A stretch of DNA of 64,000 nucleotides from Argopecten irradians (Eukaryota > Mollusca > Bivalvia > Pectinida > Pectinidae). The translations under genes were made by a program, and so were the position numbers. The stretch spans positions 35,467,328-35,531,327 of the forward strand of contig NC_091146.1 in assembly GCF_041381155.1 (NCBI RefSeq). Reading direction: 5' to 3'. Below, piece by piece: positions 56,271 to 64,000 of the stretch; within the stretch, counting starts at the first letter, position 1; each line of letters begins with the position of its first letter. The notes beneath the pieces are model-generated. The model was not told the origin of the DNA. It did no database searches and saw only the letters and a list, made by a program, of their open reading frames with translations.

Positions 56271-56542
56271 TTTGATTTAATTCTTAATGAGTCAAACTGG
56301 TGATCATTTCTAACACATGTTGGAAAATGCATGCATAGGATACTAAGATTTGTTTTAATGGAGTAAAAATTTCACATTATTCTTTTAAGACTTATAACTT
56401 GCGGGGATAATTTTTTCTTGATTTACCAATTAAAGACCGTTATACACCTAGTAGATATTTTTCTCTATTAGTGAACAATTTAAATTTCGATTCATATTTC
56501 TGCAATCATGGTATATTGTTATGTTGGTTAAATGCGGAAGTG

Positions 56543-56630
56543 GATGTGGCGCAGTGGTAGAAGGTGCAGCTATGTTTGGCTAGACGATTGGGTGCCGTAG
56601 ATTGTGAGTTCGAGGCCCGGATAGGGCACG
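56543..56630 (+). repeat. tRNA-like SINE head or tRNA relic
   Basis: GTGGCGCAGTGGTAGAAGG resembles an A-box and GAGTTCGAGGCCC a B-box, about 60 bp apart. The acceptor stem does not pair cleanly and the inter-box spacing is long, so this is not called as a tRNA gene. It differs from the GAGTGGTTA heads elsewhere in the window. Confidence 0.5.
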
Positions 56631-56669
56631 AGTCAATAAATTGTCATGATTTGTTAAATTGTGTTTCTT

Positions 56670-56850
56670 TGATATTTTAATGTGGAAGTGATATAGATGT
56701 ATTTATGTATCTATAAGCTTGAAATACATGTACCGGTAATTGGAAACCTATAAAAATCCTGGTTAAATGTGAAAGTGATATATTCATGTATCTATAAGCA
56801 TGAAATACATGTACTGGTAATTGGAAACCTATAAAAATCATAGAAACATG
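56670..56850. repeat. Direct repeat of ~85 bp (two copies)
   Basis: GGAAGTGATATAGATGTATT and GTGAAAGTGATATATTCATG start two copies that share TATCTATAAGC(T/A)TGAAATAC and GGTAATTGGAAACCTATAAA. Confidence 0.8.
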
Positions 56851-57398
56851 CTTTATTGATTCACTACGGCAGTGCTCCACTAGCACACATAGGGACCATT
56901 TCGTACACGGCCTACTATGATCCCCGGCCGAGTACATGATTCGTTTTATTATAGTGCTACATAGATCAATGGAGTCTTTCTTTTGAAAATGACCATCAAC
57001 CATCATTACATAACCTTTATTATTATTCATAGGACAGACTTTAACAGAAAACACAAAATTGTGAACAATTTATGGTACAAGTCTAAAATGAATTGTGAAA
57101 TTCTTAATCAATTTTATAATATCATACATTGTGTACCTTTCATTACAAAATGTTTGTTTGTTTATATGAGTTAAAAAAAATGAAAGTGTTTTGTGTGTAC
57201 ATAAGAATTTTGCTGATGAGCAATCGACAAGCCTCTTGCTGATATGCCAACTCTTCTTCTTCTTTTTATTTTGTTTTCAAAGCAAAAAAAAACGTATTCC
57301 CCAGACATGAAAAACATAGATGACTGCCAAATTCTAAATAGAAATTTTGATGTTTATGTAAGAGTTATTTTATCTTCCATAGTGAATCATTCTATTAA
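56851..57398. other. Intergenic, nothing recognised
   Basis: AT-rich sequence between the convergent AP3S and ACO1 genes, with no repeat unit or exon identified. Confidence 0.4.
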
Positions 57399-57460
57399 CA
57401 AACCTGGCACGTCCTTACATGACCCTGGCTGTTAATAGGACGTAAAAATAAACAAACCAA
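57399..57460 (+). mobile_element. SINE 3' fragment
   Basis: ACCTGGCACGTCCTTACATG and CCTGGCTGTTAATAGGACGT match the body end of the SINEs at 14620 and 60480, in plus orientation. The tRNA head is missing, as in 5'-truncated SINEs. A further fragment (TCTTATTAACAGCCATGG) lies at 60078 in the opposite orientation. Confidence 0.7.
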
Positions 57461-57694
57461 ATGAATCATTCTAAACTTTGAACATGGAATCCCAAATAAA
57501 ACCATAAGGGGAAATAGGGTTACTTACTCCATAGGCATTGTACATATCACACTAAGTATGAGAAATATTCAAACATTCTTGCATCAATTCATCCATAAAC
57601 AGACTTCTCTATCAGAACAGTTTGAAGCAATATTTATACAATAAATGATCAAAAATCTTTATCACCTACAATGTACATGTACAAGGATCTTCGT

Positions 57695-57905
57695 ATTATC
57701 ATAATCTTGTATTATTCCGTATTTGAATATTACAGAGTTATCTGCCCAAGCGGGTAGGTATTGATTGTGATGTCATGCATTTCAAAGGGCAGCATCATAC
57801 TTTTCAGAGAAAAAGACGTGAGTTGCACCCACTAAATATTGATGTCACAATAAATATACATACCCTAAAGGGGGGTAACTCTGTAATATGGAAAGACCGA
57901 ATAGA
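57695..57905. mobile_element. Palindromic MITE, copy 1 (ATTACAGAGTTATCT ends)
   Basis: The left end ATATTACAGAGTTATCTGCC then GCGGGTAGGTATTGATTGTG is mirrored by the right end ATACCCTAAAGGGGGGTAAC then TCTGTAATATGG. GATGTCA occurs in both arms. The same family lies at 59165-59350. Confidence 0.8.
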
Positions 57906-59164
57906 CCTCAAGTAACATCTTACCCATTGCAGACACCTTGATTGGTTTTAGGGTTAATTTTACAAATTATTTTACAATTATTATAAAAAAAATTGGGCCA
58001 AATTTTATACTCTGTGATACTATTAATCAACCTTTTTTCGCATGTGGTTAAATTTCGCTGATTTCACAGGCAATAATAAATCGCAAAAATAAATCTCCGC
58101 GAAACTGTTTCAGATACAGGTTAAGTAGAGCTCCAGAAATCTAGATTGCAAAATTAAATTTCTGTGAAAACATACTTAGGTATAAAAACGCAAAATGAAG
58201 TTTCTGTAAAAAAAAAAAAAGTTTGTTTATATTATCACTAGAATCAATATTTTTATAATCATCAGACATTTGTAATAACGTTAACCAATTTACTGTCACC
58301 ACGACGTAATTTGGCAGTTTCGTGTCTAACTTCCATTTTGACGGTGATTTGATTTGTGATATAGAAACGTAAGGTTCGTCTGTATCTTTAGTGTGGCTAT
58401 TTATTTTCAGGATTTCTACTTGACAACAAAATACATGAAATTTATTCACATGTGAAAATTAGTTGATTTGTAGGACATCTATTAGAGGAATTTGGCATGT
58501 CAACAAAATGAATGTGTACCTTATTCCATAGTGATGTTGTTAGATTTACAGAACCATGAATACAGTTACTATGTAAGTCAGAATTGTTGTCTATACATGT
58601 ATGAATGAAACTCCTGGCATGAATGATCATGGGAAGAGAGAAATAAATTATTGTAACAAATAATGTATTTGTTTTTTTTATGGAACCTATATTCTCATTC
58701 ATCGAATCACTTCACAATGAGTACACGCCCCAGCAACACTCATTGGTCAACTCCAACTCTCTTGATTCCGATTGGCTTTCAACTTTGGACTTCTTTTCTC
58801 ATATTTTCTTTTAAATTTACTTACATAATTATAAACAACAAAACATTGACTATCTATTTACTGCGGAAAGATATAGCCCAATATGTGGTTAACTTGAATG
58901 CAGGCAAGAAATGAGGATCTTCACGGTATAAATATGTAGAGTTAAATTATGAGATAAAGCAATTCGTCAGATTGTCACTATTATATGGATTATCTAGAGC
59001 TTGTGGCTTTTCAAAATTTGAAAATGACCTATATCGGGTTTGATAAACATGACAAACAACGATCACTGGTTGGGGGACCTCTATTTGTCCGAGATTATCC
59101 AGGTATATGCAGTTAAGCACTGTATCAGTAAGTCTCTGCATCGGGGATATGGAAGCTCTAGATC
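57906..59164. other. Intergenic, degraded repeats only
   Basis: The stretch 58020-58200 carries degraded CGCGAAA-type repeat text (AAATTTCGCTGATTTCACAGG, CTCCGCGAAACTG). The rest is AT-rich without a recognisable gene. Short open frames on both strands lack motifs. Confidence 0.4.
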
Positions 59165-59350
59165 TATTCTGTCTTTGCATATTACAGAGTTAGCTCCCTT
59201 GCGGGTAGGTATTGATTGTCAATTATTTTGCAAGCACAATTCAGATCATTTTGTCCAAAAAGTATGAACATATGCTCACAAACACATGACGTCATAATTA
59301 ATACCTACCTGGTAAGGGCAGATAACTCTGTAATATACAAATACAGAATA
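59165..59350. mobile_element. Palindromic MITE, copy 2
   Basis: TATTCTGTCTTTGCATATTA then CAGAGTTAGCTCCCTTGCGG at the left. ACCTACCTGGTAAGGGCAGA then TAACTCTGTAATATACAAAT at the right. A TGACGTCA lies at about 59287. Same family as 57695-57905. Confidence 0.8.
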
Positions 59351-59803
59351 GTATTGCCATGATTTCCAAAGATTTGAAGTCTACATGAACATTCCTAAAA
59401 TTTAAGTAATCTCTTAACTTAAAATTCTCTATAGGAAATTAAGCATTACAGATTTTAAGGAAGGCAGTATTTTTTTACAGGAAAATTTAAGTAAGAGGAC
59501 CTTAATGTTCATCAAACTGGCCCTGTTTTGAAATTGCACATGTAATAGTCAACACTGTACCTTGTCTCAACCAGTTGTTGATGGAACCAACTTATTTGGC
59601 CTGTACCGTTTTTCTCGTAATAAGCCCCAGAGCGCTTCAAAAATTATAACAAAGGGGCGGCGCTTATGGTATTGTGTAGTTTGTGGATGAAAAACTGCTA
59701 AAAAAATATTTGAACTCTTTCTACACTAGTAGCACATTATTCCGTCACAGTAAACATGCATATATATTCTTTCCTACGCATTATTATGACATTTTACATG
59801 CAA

Positions 59804-59955
59804 ATGTGGTTTTGTATTTAGATATTCCAATGGATTTTCTTTCAAAAATTCAGTTTGCCAAAATAATATGCTTTGCATGTGGTTTTGTATTTAGATATTC
59901 CAATGGATTTTCTTTCAAAAATTCATTTTGCCAAAATAATATGCTAACATTGACT
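59804..59955. repeat. 73-bp tandem duplication
   Basis: ATGTGGTTTTGTATTTAGAT starts at 59804 and again at 59877, each followed by CCAATGGATTTTCTTTCAAA and CCAAAATAATATGCT. Only one base differs in the shared core, so it is recent. Confidence 0.9.
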
Positions 59956-60129
59956 AAATAAGTTTCGATGTACCAGTACAGTTAAAATAATTAATTTAAA
60001 ACAAGAGGTCAAATTGGCTGTAACAGAATAGAATTTTTTTTTCCGCTTTTCCATCGTTAATTTATTAGGTTGAATGTCTTATTAACAGCCATGGTTATTT
60101 AAGAACATGAACATACATTGAACAGGCAA

Positions 60130-60400
60130 AGAAAGATCCCTTCAGTACTTTCTGAGAAGTAGCAGTAACTATCAAAATCCAAGATGGCTGCCTGTTGAGC
60201 AATCCGTCACAACCAAAATCCAATATGCACAAGTGCGGCCCTAGGGGAACCTATGCATGAAATTTGAAAACAATCCTTTCAGTACTCTCTGGGAAATAGT
60301 GGTAAAAGGCTTCAACTATCAAAATCCCAAGATGGCTGCCTGCTATTTTCGCAATTTAGGGTTTAAATGTATGAAATTTAGGCCGATTGTTTGGGTACAC
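60130..60400. repeat. Dispersed repeat, two diverged units
   Basis: ACTATCAAAATCC(C)AAGATGGCTGCCTG occurs at about 60167 and 60317, each preceded by CTTTCAGTACT(T/C)TCTG-like text. Same family as 8330-8960, 10325-10520 and 31090-31410. Confidence 0.65.
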
Positions 60401-60479
60401 AAAGGTAACAAGAATTGTTAACAGAAAGACAGATACACCAGTAACCAACAGGTGGTTTGATAATGGTGGGTTAAAAATA

Positions 60480-60710
60480 AAATAATTTGATAGTCCTATT
60501 AGCAGCCAGGATCATGTAAGGACGTGCCAGGTTTGTTGGTGGAGGACAGCTGGAGAACCCAATGAAAAACCACTGACCAGCAGCAAGTACATTGCAACTG
60601 CCCCACATGGGATTCGAATCGGCATCCCAGAGGTTAAGGGCTTTAATTGTGGTAATATGCCGGGACGTCTTAACCACTCTGCCACCATAACCCCCCCCCC
60701 CCCCCCAAAA
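60480..60710 (-). mobile_element. tRNA-headed SINE copy with poly(G/C) edge
   Basis: On the minus strand, after a G run (60691-60706), GGTGGCAGAGTGGTTAAGAC is an A-box-like head and GATTCGAATCC is a perfect B-box. The conserved body then ends CCTGGCTGCTAATAGGAC and an AT-rich tail. It is full length relative to the copy at 14620. A and B boxes are closer to consensus here than in that copy. Confidence 0.8.
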
Positions 60711-61027
60711 AAAAATAAGAGAGATTCATTAGTATTATAATTATCATTTATTGAATAAGTTTTGCTAGTACCACATATTGTACTAGCCAGTAGTACACAA
60801 TACAGTTGGACTACTTCACCACATCATATCGTATCCTGACAGTTGTAAATGACTACCATAACAACTGAAATACAATCTAGATAAATCGACGAAAACTTGC
60901 ATAAAAGCAATGGTTCAGGATCTGTAAACTTGTATGAAATCTAGTACAACTTTGATCATTTGACATCAATACGTTGCGTTACATATGCATCGTCTTTCAT
61001 GATTGATTTTAGTATACGCATCATGAT
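60711..61027. other. Intergenic, nothing recognised
   Basis: No gene or repeat identified; sequence is near-random AT-rich. Confidence 0.4.
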
Positions 61028-61243
61028 TACTGTAAACAAATTCATTTTCACAGTGACCTAAATTCGCTTTTTTAAGCCTAATGAATTTTTCACAGCAACT
61101 CAATTGTGCGATTTACAATTTAAAAGCTGTAATGTACTTACACTGGAATCATTTTCGCCGTAATTTATTTTCACGAATTTAAATCAATCGCAAAATACGC
61201 GAAAATAAAACCCGCACAAAAATAATTTTTGTTTACAGGTATG
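61028..61243. mobile_element. TACTGTAAACAAA MITE
   Basis: TTACTGTAAACAAATTCATT at the left and ATAATTTTTGTTTACAGGTA at the right are inverted ends. The inside has TTCGCTT and CGCGAAAATAAAACCCGC. Related in end sequence to 55966-56270. Confidence 0.65.
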
Positions 61244-61365
61244 ATACAGCATCACAATCATCATCGTATTACGTTCTTGCTATAAATATCGTAGCATAAG
61301 TATAAGTGAATCCTTGTAGCCCGTCCAGACAATTAATTGATATAATATACTCTCTTAATATTAAA

Positions 61366-61455
61366 GATGCTCCACCTCCAACGACGACAGAGCTTAAAGG
61401 ATATTCATCATTTGAACAAAAAACAAACATTTGTCAGCGGTGTAGCATCTTTAAT
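61366..61455. mobile_element. Short GATGCTCCACC MITE (~90 bp)
   Basis: AATATTAAAGATGCTCCACC at the left and GGTGTAGCATCTTTAATT at the right are inverted ends with a short centre containing GACGACAGAGC and TCATTTGAAC. It is a miniature of the elements at 54767-55640. Confidence 0.75.
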
Positions 61456-62174
61456 TGTTATAATATACTCTCTTAATTAATATTAATTTGAAGCACACAA
61501 CATTTATCAGACAACATGTAACACAGTCATATGCACAATGCTATAATACATGATTTGAACATTTTCACTTGCGGACACTCAGCTGTCAATAACGATATTT
61601 TTATGCTTGATTTTCTTCTTTTTTTTTTTTTTTAAATTTGTTTAACAATTTACTCTTTATTATGAAATTGATTCATTCATAAACTTCTTCCAAGAGAAAA
61701 TATTAATATGGTCTACTTCATCTCCAGAAAATAATATGTGAAAATGCAAGTTACAAAAATGAAGGGAGTCTTTGGACATTATGTAAAAATCACCAATCTT
61801 ATAGACATTTTCACAAAGATGGCTGGTCTCCGCTATTTCATGGTACCCGGTTAGCAGTGGCCATCCCAATCATCAAAAACACCAGACAAATCTGCTCAAT
61901 AAATTAAATTTCAGGATCTTTGCAACATGTACAGTACATATAACATGATTATCAGTTAAAACAAAATTTCACATCTACTTAACATCCAGATTCAAATTAC
62001 TACAATCACATTAAACATCTATTATAAATAAATTTGATTAGACCTATAATTTTCACCTGAATAGTCATATTTAAACACCAAGGTCATCATTTTCTCTCTC
62101 TCTCACTTAAAAACTTACACACATCGATTTCTCTATCTTAATATGTCACCAACATTTATCACATAATTTCTGTC

Positions 62175-62490
62175 AACACAGTTTCTCCTGTTGCCATGGT
62201 TACATGTTTGAAATTGATTTTAGTTTTAGTAACCATAGCAACAACAGAAACTGCGTTTCTTTGTTATTGCTAAAAACATCCAATCAAAATGCTCCATCAA
62301 TATCTCAAATCACTTTTTTGTCCAATTCATGTTTACCGTCAGTTTTTCATTAAAAAAATTACCACCAACAGTCCACATTAATATGGAAACAAACAGTCAT
62401 GTTACTATGGTAACCAACTGCGATTATATCGCCATGGTAACCAACGTCCATTTTATCGCCATGGAAACCAACAATCACCATGGTAACCAT
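62175..62490. promoter_or_regulatory. Hairpin and cluster of X-box-like CCATGGTAAC motifs
   Basis: GTTGCCATGGTTAC (62190-62203) and GTAACCATAGCAAC (62229-62242) lie in an inverted repeat with ~29-bp arms. More CCATGGTAACC, CTATGGTAACC and CCATGGAAACC copies follow at about 62401, 62430, 62458 and 62477. GTAACCATAGCAAC fits the RFX X-box consensus GTNRCCNNRGYAAC; others are partial. All lie downstream of the ACO1 stop, in its likely 3' UTR. A short-unit tandem repeat is an equal explanation. Confidence 0.5.
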
Positions 62491-62513
62491 CATCCATATC
62501 ACCGACGGAGAAG

Positions 62514-62624
62514 CTACAACATTTGTCGTATCATGTAGTTAAGGATACCCCCGTGTCTGAAGTACGCTAACTCCACGTCTGTGTCGAACCGGCAGCATAC
62601 ATCAAATGTGCGTCCATCATTTAG
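62514..62624 (-). CDS. ACO1: ACO1 last exon
   Basis: The acceptor TTGTGCTGTAG precedes 62624. The exon encodes [20 protein letters not shown] and [16 protein letters not shown], then TAG at 62516-62514. The end matches the GGILNYM(I/V)R terminus of cytosolic aconitases. Too short to stand out as an open frame, but phase and homology fit. Confidence 0.95.
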   Translation of the reverse strand, partial: LNDGRTFDVCCRFDTDVELAYFRHGGILNYMIRQML

Positions 62625-63657
62625 CTACAGCACAAGAAAAAAAAGCAAGAAATACAGTAAAAGTAGGATAATGTAGACACAAAGTCATATTAAACGGTTA
62701 CCGCTTCAATCAAAGATTTGGGTTGATGTGTCTGTCATTACACCACTAACCTTAAGAGCTACAGAGTCTGAGTGGTTAAGGTGTCTGACATTCTACCACT
62801 AACCCTCCACCTCTGGGTCACAGAGGCGGAGTGGTTAAGGTGTCAGACTTTCTACCACTAGCCCTTTAACTCATAGTTATAGTGGCTGAGTGGTTAAGAT
62901 GTCAGACATTACACCACTAACCCTCCACCTCGTAGCTACAGTGGCTGAGTGTTAGAAGCGTGTGACATACAACCATCAGCCTGACAACTCTGAGACACAA
63001 TTTGATACCAATTTCAGTCAGTGCCTAAATAAACATGATGACAGTAAGTCTGTTGTTTTTCTTGAGGAGATCTGGGTTTCTTCCACCAGCATGTCCTTAA
63101 CGGACCACATCTGTTAATTCGACATTTTACAAAAATAAAATTCAGTTCCCAATTCAATGCAGGTTATCTGCCCATTTTGATGTGGAGTTGATAGACCCCA
63201 TTATTTGGTTACTGAAAACATACTTCTTTTAGCAGAAGTTTTATTTTAGCACTTTTTGCACTGTCTTTGAATGAGTTTGACTTAATCGAGAAAATACAGA
63301 CTAACCTGAACCTAAGACAGGCAATACTGCTTCGCACTCGTGAAAAATATTTAAGTTTCCACCCCATTCGATGAAATATAACTAGTATTCATCAGGAAAT
63401 AAGGGATATCCTCTATCTACTGGTTTGGACACGAGACCTAACAGAGGAAACCCTAACTTATACACACTAACCTGAACGGTCATGACCTGTCCAGCGCTGA
63501 TGTCCCCCGGGAGGTCTACACTGAATCGTTCCTTGCCGGTGAGTCCCAGACTTTCGGCCGTCTGACCTGGTAGGTACTGGAATGGTATGATACCCATGCC
63601 GACCAAGTTACTCCGATGAATCCTCTCGTAACTCTCCGCTATCACAGCTTTGATTCC
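62514..63657 (-). CDS. ACO1: Cytosolic aconitase / iron regulatory protein 1 (last two exons)
   Basis: The exons are 63657-63472 and 62624-62514, joined in phase 0. They encode the C-terminal ~98 residues of the aconitase/IRP1 family: [20 protein letters not shown], then [20 protein letters not shown], and [20 protein letters not shown] near the end. IRP1 is a [4Fe-4S] aconitase that becomes an RNA-binding regulator of iron-metabolism mRNAs when the cluster is lost. The sequence is the cytosolic/IRP1 type, not mitochondrial aconitase. Upstream exons lie beyond 64000. It is convergent with AP3S. Confidence 0.95.
62750..62960 (+). repeat. Tandem SINE-head units in the ACO1 intron
   Basis: About four units of ~62 bp with (G/C)TGAGTGGTTAAG(G/A)TGTC and ACCACTA(A/G)CCCT(C/T)CA. 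Same unit as 50385-50705, and A-box-like. On the ACO1-sense strand it is reversed. No B-box or body. Confidence 0.8.
63472..63657 (-). CDS. ACO1: ACO1 penultimate exon
   Basis: The acceptor ACTGTTTACAG precedes 63657 and the donor GTTCAG|GTTAGTG follows 63472. It encodes 62 residues. [18 protein letters not shown] is the domain-4 active-site segment of the aconitase family, and [17 protein letters not shown] follows. Phase 0 at both ends. Confidence 0.97.
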
Positions 63658-64000
63658 CTGTAAACAGTATTTAAAATGAGGCAAACTGCTTTCAGCTTTT
63701 CCTTTATTATTTTACAAAAAGAAAAAGAAATGCTGCCAAACTTTTTTTTTCTTTTCATTTTTAAGAATGGGTTAAAGTTTTAATAAGAATTTGAAGGTCA
63801 ATGAGTAAAAGAGTTTTCCTAATTTGAAGGTTAATTCATTCATCTTGTAGACACATTTAGACTCTTCCAAATCAAAGAATAGAGCAGTCCATTGTGAAAT
63901 TTCAGGGATGAATGAGTTAAGTGTGAAGTATAGCCTGGCTCCGATTTCTCGAAACAAAAGTGCAGACTTAAGTCAAAAAAAGATCCCAGAGGGATCTTGG
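63658..64000. other. ACO1 intron to window edge, nothing recognised
   Basis: AT-rich with a poly-T at 63742. I found no further ACO1 exon; the preceding exon (expected to contain the GSGNSRDWAAKG-type motif) must lie beyond the window. Confidence 0.5.

Noticed and set aside
56543..56630. Functional tRNA gene
   Set aside because: A- and B-box-like motifs are present, but stems do not fold cleanly and spacing is long; better explained as a SINE head or relic.
60480..60710. tRNA-Ser/Leu gene on the minus strand
   Set aside because: Good A and B boxes, but the sequence continues into a conserved SINE body shared with 14620-14825 and 57399-57460.
62329..62538. 69-codon plus-strand frame antisense to the ACO1 end
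   Set aside because: Built from the CCATGGTAAC tandem motif and antisense to the real last exon.

Overview
The window looks like nuclear DNA of a bivalve mollusc. It is AT-rich and intron-rich, with GT-AG exons scattered among tandem repeats, palindromic MITE-like elements and tRNA-headed SINEs of kinds familiar from bivalve genomes. There is no prokaryotic operon structure and no rRNA or convincing tRNA gene. The clade call is inference from repeat style and gene families; I cannot name the species.

Three protein-coding genes are supported. (1) On the minus strand, about 16983 to 5157, is a four-exon gene whose splice phases all agree. It encodes an N-terminal DZIP3-type HEPN domain with an RNEASH (Rx4H) motif, a coiled coil of 14-residue repeats, an nSTAND3-type P-loop NTPase and C-terminal ankyrin-like repeats. 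This is an effector/NTPase/sensor layout like innate-immunity STAND proteins. The frame stops at 5554, and a further ~130 codons of ankyrin-like sequence follow in another frame. (2) On the plus strand, 45818 to 55934, are the last four exons of the AP-3 adaptor complex sigma subunit (AP3S). The N-terminal exons were not found. (3) On the minus strand, 63657 to 62514, are the last two exons of cytosolic aconitase / iron regulatory protein 1 (ACO1), running off the right edge. AP3S and ACO1 are convergent.

Layout. 1-3030: tandemly duplicated dispersed repeat. 3079-3275: repeated short hairpins. 3300-5150: non-coding. 5157-16983: HEPN-STAND-ankyrin gene, with a large composite element (10665-14225) in its second intron and a SINE (14620-14825) in its first. 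17160-24180: 7-kb minisatellite of 17-bp units with higher-order structure. 24240-24645: end of a pearl/Helentron-like element. 26660-27250: MITE pair. 27497-27671: cluster of ACTTAAGT palindromes. 27774-31690: two copies of a ~2.4-kb unit carrying a 20-bp minisatellite. 31690-36690: second, much noisier 20-bp array. 36990-44945: 45-bp array. 44985-45750: 39-bp array. 45818-55934: AP3S, whose introns contain tandem copies of its own exon edges plus several minisatellites and MITEs. 55966-62500: MITEs, SINEs and small duplications between the convergent genes. 62514-63657: ACO1. By my boundaries about one third of the window is minisatellite.

The strongest observations are the HEPN-STAND-ankyrin fusion with its frame break, and the AP3S introns. 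There the donor of one exon and the acceptor of another have been amplified in tandem, producing 14 acceptor sites, most of which abut a donor-like GTAAAT and so resemble recursive splice sites. Also notable is a change from clean to very noisy repeats at about 32.7 kb and back at about 41.6 kb. It spans two unrelated arrays and is more likely a consensus-quality artefact than biology.
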